Source of the DNA: Echinarachnius parma
Taxonomy: Eukaryota; Echinodermata; Echinoidea; Clypeasteroida; Echinarachniidae
DNA length: 64,000 nucleotides
Assembly (NCBI GenBank): GCA_037951105.1
Contig: JBAMJV010005558.1
Coordinates: forward strand, 1-64,000
Direction: 5' to 3'
Part shown: positions 54,901 through 63,900 of the stretch, piece after piece
Numbering within the stretch: position 1 is the stretch's first letter
Layout: each line of letters begins with the position of its first letter
Notes under the pieces: model-generated
Database searches by the model: none
What the model saw: the letters and a program-made list of their open reading frames with translations, nothing else
What the model was told of the DNA's origin: nothing
Position numbers and translations under genes: made by a program

Positions 54901-57900
54901 CATAATTATGGCCAAAGGAGTTGGGCAATCAAACCTAAAGGGGGAAAGAATATACATACAAGGTTTGAAACAAAGTGGAAAGAGAGATAAGGGGGAGGGG
55001 GAAGACAGAGATGTTATACTCATTTTAACGAAATAATCTTCATCATAATCGCCAGACCAGAGCTGAATACTAGACAAATGTGTTAGGAAGCTAGAACAGG
55101 ATCTGAGATAGCTCAGCTGAATGGCCAAAGGTACATGTATCTGGCAGCCAGAACTAAGGGGGAGGGGAAACAGATCATAATGGTGAGTTGTTGACTGAGG
55201 GGGGAATATGATTATGACAAGTTATTCAAAATGAAAACCTGAACCATCAAAAGTGTTTAAGAATTATTTATATTGTTACTACTCTTACAATCTCTATCAG
55301 TAGAGTATACAATACAATATTAAGCACACATTTTCATTATCAATCTTCACATTTTGTTATCATCAACATCACCATCATTATTATTACCATCGTCATCACC
55401 ATCATGATTGTAATAATCATCGTCGCCATCGTCGTCGCCGCCGTCATCATAGTCGTCGTCGTCGTCGTCATCATCATCATCATTACATCTCCTCCTCATC
55501 ATTGTCACCATCACCCGTCTTCACCTTCATCACCATCATCAAACTTTACTAACCTCCGTGCAATAACTGCCAAACTCCTCCTTGAAGAACCTCTGACCAT
55601 AGAGAAGCTGACGGACGAAGGACTCACCGCTCGGAAGGTTGCCGTCCATCTCAACCCAACAACCTCCGACAGGGATGAAGCGCCCTCTATCAGCCAGAGA
55701 CTTAATTTCGTCAAACAGCGAGGGATAGTTGGCTTTCACCCAGGCAAACTGCTGGGCCTGATTAGACAACAACAAATTTGGAGCTTTCACACTTCTCTTG
55801 TACCTGGATGTTTTGCTTATGGTAACAGAAGAATGAAATGGGTTCTGATTTTTAAAATGTCTCCCTAATCAAGGGGATGTTTAAGATGTTTAATTTTCAA
55901 ACATCTGTAGACGCTTTTGACAGTTAAATTATCAATAATATTAGTATTCTGATATTAAATCCTCCATAGTATTTGAATTTGGATACTTCACGCAAACGAT
56001 CTGGATACAAAATCAGACATATACCAACGCTCAAAATTAGCATAGGCCCGATGGCCCGGGGCCAGTAAAAATTGCTGTCTGGCCAGTAAAACAAATAATT
56101 AGTGGCCCGACTGGGCAGATACCCAGGTAGTCATGTTTAGTCCTGTCTAGGGCATGCCAAGAGCTTGCTTTTAATTGTAGCATTCAGCAAGTTATTCCCT
56201 TTTCTCACATACAAAATATTGGTTAGTTAAAAAGTTGCAAGTTAATTGAGCAAGTAATACTGCTGCTAATGAATATTCATACATTCTTGAGCAGCCGTAC
56301 TCATTTTCTAACCAGTTGTTGTAAACAAAATTTTCATATTCAAAGTCGTTAGATTAGTAATTTCAGTAATTTGCATATTTTGCATATCTGAGCATCATAA
56401 ATATGCATATATGCTGCTCATGAATATTCATATATTACTACTCAATGTATAACTACCCAATAAATGCGCAATTTTTGTACTAACCACTAATTTTTTACAT
56501 GAGAAAATGTATATATTTGTTTGTTTGTTTGTTTATTTTATTTCCACTTTTTCACATCAATACAAAGAAACATCATACAAATATATAAAATGAGTAACAT
56601 GTAAGTTTAACAAAATATGTTTCTAATTAAAATACAAGCAAAAACAAATATATTAATTGGTGCCAATCCATCGTGAAAATAATCTGCATAATATAAAATA
56701 AGAAATAAGGGGGAGAATGGATATCTTATGTAATGCTTGGTAAGTTTCTTATAAAGGAAAAAGCAGGAGACCACATGTCGTAAGCGTAAAAGCTTGATGA
56801 TGACTGTGGCCTCTGCCGAGTTAGCAAATAAAGAACAACCTATGCAAGGGACGCGATTAAAAATCCATTTATCAATTGTATTATAAATTTGTGTGTTATA
56901 TTCAAAATTAAATAAAATATAGGTAAAATAATTCAAAGTGAGCATGGCTGAATTAATTTCGAGTGAAAATAACAAAATATATTTACTGACATGTTTCGTA
57001 TTGAGAAGTGCATTTGTGCATAGTGCAAAACTTTAGCTTGGTGCATAGAACAATAAGAGACTAATATCGTGAAATTAAGTGTGTGGTGGTTTCAATTACG
57101 TGTAATAATATTAAAATGTATTAAAATGTATGCAGGGCCCTTTCCTATTGACAAACAAAATATGTTGATGAATGCTAGACCAGTGGTATTTAAGCATTCC
57201 AACAGCACTACACGGTGTCTAAAAATTTTTTTTGTATGAATCCCGTAAATTCAACATCATGTTTGAACAGTGTGTTGTGAGTTGTCTCACTTGTCTGCAA
57301 TACTGTTTACGAAGAATCCAAATATGTCATTTGTCTAAGGTGTTCAGACAACACTGCACAGAAGTTTGAGGTCAAATTGAATTTTCTCCTTTTCTACCAT
57401 TTTTGTTTTGTCACCTAGACCCTATACAGGGTGGCCCAAAAAAACCGGAACGGGGCACTTCCCAAAATATAGTAACACATGTATTATGTCCATCGGATAG
57501 AGTGTCTTTTCAAATGAACAACGATACCAAGAACAGTCAATTTGGTCGTGTAGTTTTTGTTTTATGGCGCTGTGAGTGACACCATGTCAGGTTCTCTTTT
57601 TTGTCAATTTGTATTGAGCCAGCGCTTGATGAATCGCACGAACCGCCGTTCATAGCGTTCGAGCATCGTGCACTATTGTTAGTGTGCACTCAGCCGTGTC
57701 CAGAGAGAATGGACATGGTATTACGGGCAAGGAGAGCGGTTAAACTGGCATTGACTAGGTCAAAATCGACATAAATCGGCACCTGACATGGTCTCACTCA
57801 CAGCGTCCTTAAACAAAAACGACCTGACCAAAATTACTGTTCTTGGTATCGTTTTTCATTGGAAAAGACACCCTATCCGATGAACATAAACATTGTGGTA

Positions 57901-60900
57901 TTATATTTTGGGAAGTGCCCCGTTTTTTGGGGCCACCCTGTATAGCTATGTATATGACCGGAAGTGTAGTTGTCACTCGTGTGTATTCAATAGCTGTGAT
58001 TTTCTGATGAAGACAATGAATAAAAAGACATGACACACACACATTCATCCTAATTCATGCTTATTTAATGATCTTACAATGAAACAAAGGGGAATGAATA
58101 ATAACAAGTATTGCCTAGTACCCTGAAACTATCAATTTGGTTATTGTATTAATATTACTTTTGTTTTTCCTTATTTTTTTCGGGCCAGTATATTTTGGTT
58201 TCGGGCCACCAAATTTGGAAAAATACTAATTTTACTGGCCCGACCGGGCCACCAGCAAAAAAAGTTAATTTCGAGCACCGCATATACTTATCTTTTTTCA
58301 CTGGGCAAACAATATTCCATTCTCAAGAATCTTACAGTGATATTGAAATATGGTTGAAGTCTGAAATATCACTTTTAGCAAATGATATAAAGTTTTGTTT
58401 GTTTGTTTGTTTGTTGTTTATTAAGCGCCGTGAGCATCAAAAGTCAGAACAAGTATTCACTATTATTATTGATTGTTATCATATGTGACCGGCTATAGCA
58501 AAACCCTGCACTTGTCAGTAATTAATGTTTTAAAGAAATGGGCATTTTAAGTTCACATGTGTGTAAGAAACTTATGATTGTAAGATTGAAACAATCATAT
58601 CTTCGCCAATTATTGATCAATTTGTTAGAACAAAGCATCAAATGTAAGCTTGTGATGAGCCTTTGTAATGGTATGAAAATCTACATCTTGATTTTTACCG
58701 CCAAGTGCCAGGTTTTGCTATAGCTCATATGCATGTATATCAAGGAGAGATTACCTGTGAGAAGACAAAGGTGAATTGTGGGTAATCCTCCAAGAGGCGT
58801 ATCACGTTGGCCCAGGTGCGTGCAACCTTCCTCTTGGTCTCTGCATAGGGCCACAGCCACGCTGGGGATACAAAAATAACAACGCTCAAAATTATCACAT
58901 GTGGGTCCCAAAACTATCACAGGGATTTAATTGTCATTTTAAATATTTTTGTTAAAGGATCTAGTAACTTCCTCTTGGTCTCTGCATAGGGCCACAGCCA
59001 TGCTGAGGATACAAAGAGTAAAACACAATGTTCAAACTTTATTTAAAGTAACATTGCCTGGTCAGACTGATGGGGGGGGGGGGGGGGCACACACATTATT
59101 TGAGGGACTTGTAAATTAATGGCAGGGTACACCTCATGTATTACTTTAATTTATTTTTTACAGATTTCCCCCTTTCTTTGTGTTTTCGTTAAATTATTGG
59201 GGAAGCAACTTTCCTCTTGGTCTCTGCATATAGGGCCACAGTCAGGCTGGAAAAAGACAAACCAATGCTCAAAGTTATCACATGTGGGTATTATCATGGG
59301 TGGGTACCAAAACTATGACAGGGATTTAATTGTTGTTTCAAATATTTTTTAAGGCTACCGGAATCAATATGAGGGCCATTCTTTGAAAAGTGAAACTTTT
59401 TCGGAAAAATTGAAGTTTTATTTTTCTGTAGTTTTGTTCCATTTTTGGAATGATCCATGTGTAAAGTTTCATGAAATACATGATTTGAAGTTTAAAATGA
59501 AACTTTTTTACTCATTTGCATAAATTTACATATTTCAATATTATTCTAATAATCATAATTCAGAAAATAATCAAGATATCAAAAGGATAATTAGCAAGCT
59601 CATTCTTCTCACTTTCCTGTACAGGTTGATACCAACTTTGTAAAAATTCAACCTTTCATTCTTTTCTAAACCCGATATTATAAAATTCCTATTTTTCCAT
59701 TCATATTGTACATGTCACACACGTGACCACCCCAAAATGTCACACACGTGACCAGACGTTGCCACATAATTAAGTACTATAAAAAACAACGGTTTGATAT
59801 AATTCTCATTCATTGCTATTGTTGTACTTACAAATGTATAGTACTTCTCTGGTAATAAGATGAACATTATAGCTATTCATATTTTAAAGAATTTTCCAGA
59901 TGAAATTTAGTTATGAAAAAAGCGCTCCGTGCGAAGTCACACACGTGACCCATGCCATTTGACCTCTGACATTGAGTTACGTAATCCTTATAAAATCTTT
60001 TGTGTTAAGTTTGAAAGACTACAACATATTCAAGTCACATATGACGTAAAAATCATTATAGTCTCATACTTACTGAAATATAAGCATCCCATTTCAAAAT
60101 TTGTCATGTTTTGGGTCACACACGTGACCAAGAATGGCCCATGAGCGTTGTCACATGCATGGATGGTGTGAGCAGAATCCCCATTTTTTCTGAGCCAGGA
60201 ATTGTCTACAGATCTCTCTTATAACTTGGTAGAACTACATGTATGTATCGTTTGCCGTAACCATCCACTTTATCAACATTAACACCATCTCCATCACCAT
60301 CACCATCACCATCATCATCATTACGAACCATCATGTTACTCATTATCATCATCGTCACCATCATCACTGTCAACATCATCAGCATTACCACCATCATCAT
60401 CATCACCATCACCATCACCATCACCATCAATATCACCATCACCATCACCACCACAATCACCATCACCATTACCACCATCATCATCATCACCATCACCATC
60501 ATCATCTTTACCAGAATCGATGTGAGCGTTGCCGCATGCATGGATGGTGTAGGTAGAGTCTCCATTCCTTTGCGCCATGAATTGTCAGCAGATCTCTCTC
60601 GCTGCCTGGTATCATCATCATTGATCATCATAATCATTATCATCACCATCACCATCACCATCACCATCATCATCATCATCATCATCATCATCACCATCAC
60701 CATCACCATCACCATCACCATCACCATCACCATCACCATCACCATCACCATCACCATCACCATCACCATCACCATCACCATCACCATCACCATCAGCATC
60801 ACCATCACCATCACCACCACCATCACCATCACCATTACCATCACCATCAGCATCATCACCTTTACCTGAATCGATGTGAGCGTTGCCGCATGCATGGATG

Positions 60901-63900
60901 GTGTAGGCAGAGTCTCCATTCCTTTGAGTCATGAATTGTTTGCAGATGTCTCTTGCTGCCTGGTACGTCTCTGGCTTATCTGCCTCGCATGCATTCACCA
61001 TTCGGTTGACTGTGTACAGCGCCTGATAACACCTTTGGTTTTCTTCTGGAATGTGCTATGTACACAAAAATACAAAAACATGATAGTAATCTATTGCCTT
61101 ATATAAAATATAATTAGAACAAAATAATAGTCTATGGACTTTTCATAAAAATTAAAATTATCTGCAAATCTCTTGCTACTTTGAACGTCTCTGGTTTATC
61201 TGCCTCGCATACGTTCACCATTCTGTTGACTGTGTACAGGGCTTGGTAACACCTTTGGTTATCTTCCGGAATGTGCTATACACAATTTTAAGAAAAAATA
61301 TGTAAAATATTAAGACTTGAATATTAAATACACATTTTTGACAAGAATGATAAATGGACCTGAATTTACTAATTTAATTTTGTCTACAAATTGCTCTTGC
61401 ACCTACTTGGGGGCAAGCCTTTCATTTTCCCCCATCAGAAGTGTTCCCCTTTTGCTATCATCGTTCAAGGCACTGTCCCCATGCCCACCACCCCCCCCCC
61501 CCCCCCACCCCCCTCAACCCACCACCATAGCTATGCCACATCGCAATTCACCAGACAGTGCAATCCTTAATGATAATTTCCATTGTTTAGGGCCAAGACA
61601 GGAAAATATGATCAATTTAATTTTTAAACAAATATACAAGAAATAGGCTAGACCTTGACCATGTCGACAAGTATCTCTATATCCCTGATGAGCTCGTAGG
61701 CCTCCCGGTTGAAGACTGCGATCTCAGCTGGGGCTAGCGTGAACATTCATTTTTTCCAGAAACCTGGATCCCGAAGTATTTTGAAAATTATGAATATTCT
61801 GTTTCCATTTCTAGAAAGATATAATTTGCCTCTGTCCAATATAAATGGATTTTCCACTTAGCCCATAGAAGGAGACTAGATGTTCCTTCTTTCCCTCCCC
61901 CCCCCCCTACTTCCCAACTCTCCAAGAGGGCTATAACTACATGTGAAAACAATATATGATGTTGGCTGTTGGCTTCCTATCTGTAAGCACAAACATTTGA
62001 TTTGTGTGACATTGTTTAATTTCTACTGTGATGTTCATACCTTGACCATGTCGACAAGTATCTCTATATCCCTGATGAGCTCGTAGGCCTCCCGGTTGAA
62101 GACTGCGATCTCAGCCTGGGAAAGCGTGAACATTCGGTCGAGATTTGGGGGACCAATCAAACCATCTCCAGCGCCACACATGGAGTTGCATGCCATCTCT
62201 ATGTACAGCTTCATGTAACTGACAATTCAAAAATAAAAATATATAATAATAATTTGTGTACAGTATGTATCTAGCGCTGGAATGAAACATTGGAAAAATT
62301 ATAGATATTACTATTAAATAAATAAATCATCACAGAATTTATATCGTGTAAACATTTTATTAATATCCAGCGCCAAAAATGAAGTTACATTATATTACAT
62401 ACCATCTCTGTCACAGCTTCTTTTGACTGACAATTTAAAATTAAATGGAACAGATCACAGATATTGTAATGGAAACCTCAAATCACTTATCACACAATAA
62501 AGAACTAATGTATTTAAAACAATCAAATTGTTTCTAGCAACTAACATGGAGTTGCATGCCTTCTCTATGTACAGCTTCATGTGACTGGAAGGAAATGAAC
62601 ATGAAATAGAACAAATCATAAATGTGAAAATCTTGATCACAGAATTTTGGAGAAAAAAATATAAACTATCGAATTCCCTCTAGCATCAAACATGAAGCTG
62701 CATGTCATAGAGCTTTACGTGACTGGCAATTAGAAATGAAATAGGACAAATCATAGATTAAGTGATGTAATGAAAATCTTGAATTACTAATCACAGTAAG
62801 TTTAGAAAGAAAACTGATCACATTGTCTCTAGTATCAGACATGAAGTTGCATGCCATATATATGTTGAACTGTACATTGGAACAATTATAGATAACTTTG
62901 TGAACTAAAAAGTAAGTACAAAGCTCAAATGTTGTTGGTTATAATGATGATGATGGCTGCCGATGTTGTCTGGTCAGCCTGAAGCTTGTCCGATTTGGTC
63001 ATGGCACCCAGGCCACTGTCAAGGGCGAGCCCTTGTTAAAGGGGACCACCAGGCAAAGGACAACACATTATTATATGTTTTGGTACCGTTTTGTGATATC
63101 AAATAGATACCCAACATTTTGCAAAGGGTTGTGTAATTCATAAACAAAGCAATTAATTTCCACCACTTACAGAACCACTGCTATTTCCTGGTTCCATACG
63201 GGCCAAGCATTTGCGAGTGCGCCAATGCTTTCACGCGTACGTCAATAGATTCCTGGATGATTCATTCGCTCTGCACAGTGCGCTCTGGCTCTGCACGCAT
63301 ATAGTCTACGCAATTCAGACCGCATGAACGCATGGTTGAGAATGGTGATGCGTTTTCCAATTATATATTTTTTTCTGAAAACATATTTTTGTGAACTTGT
63401 TGAAGGAATGGAATACTAAAGATGGTACCTTTCTATAATAAGAATATTATTTTTGGATGGTGGTACCCTTTAATGGTAAACAGGCATGTGAGTGAGGTAA
63501 GACAAAAAAAAGAGGAAAGTTGCGGTGTAATTGCACAAGTGTGCGGGAAGAGCACATTGCGAGCAGAAAGTCCATTGCGACTGGGGTCCAGGCCTTGAAG
63601 TTTATGAGTATTAAATGCTCTCTGGTGCATTCTCGACCCTATTTTTCATAATTCTTGCACAATTACTAGGTAAGATTTGTTCAGATTTATGTTTAAACGT
63701 TGTCTCTATACATTTAATAAAGTTTTTATAATTTTAAAAAACGTGAAATTCTGCGTTTTTTATATTTCAAAAACGCGGAAGTCTCACATGCCTGGGTAAA
63801 TCCAATTCACCTGTTTGGTCCCGGCTGATGTTGTCTAGTCAGCCTGAAGCTTGTCCGATCGTCTTTGTTCAGTCCCTGCAGTGGCTTTCCATCTGTACTC

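Larger units (their letters stand above)
55758..58754. repeat. Intron D-E: nested transposon remnants
   Basis: A large repeat bounded by GCTCAAAATTAGCATAGGCCC (about 56030) and GGGCCACC..TTAATTTCGAGC (about 58275) encloses a degraded TA-element interior (56130-56500), a LINE 3' end (56507-56830) and a mariner-type MITE (57426-57940). 58484-58724 is a TGTGACCGGC MITE. No exon. Confidence 0.6.

Noticed and set aside
60206-61001. Met/Val- and Asp/Gly-rich frames fused to an exon C-like end
   Set aside because: The non-repeat part is MAN2C1 exon C and its echoes; the rest is microsatellite. A fused protein is not supported because a donor site separates them.
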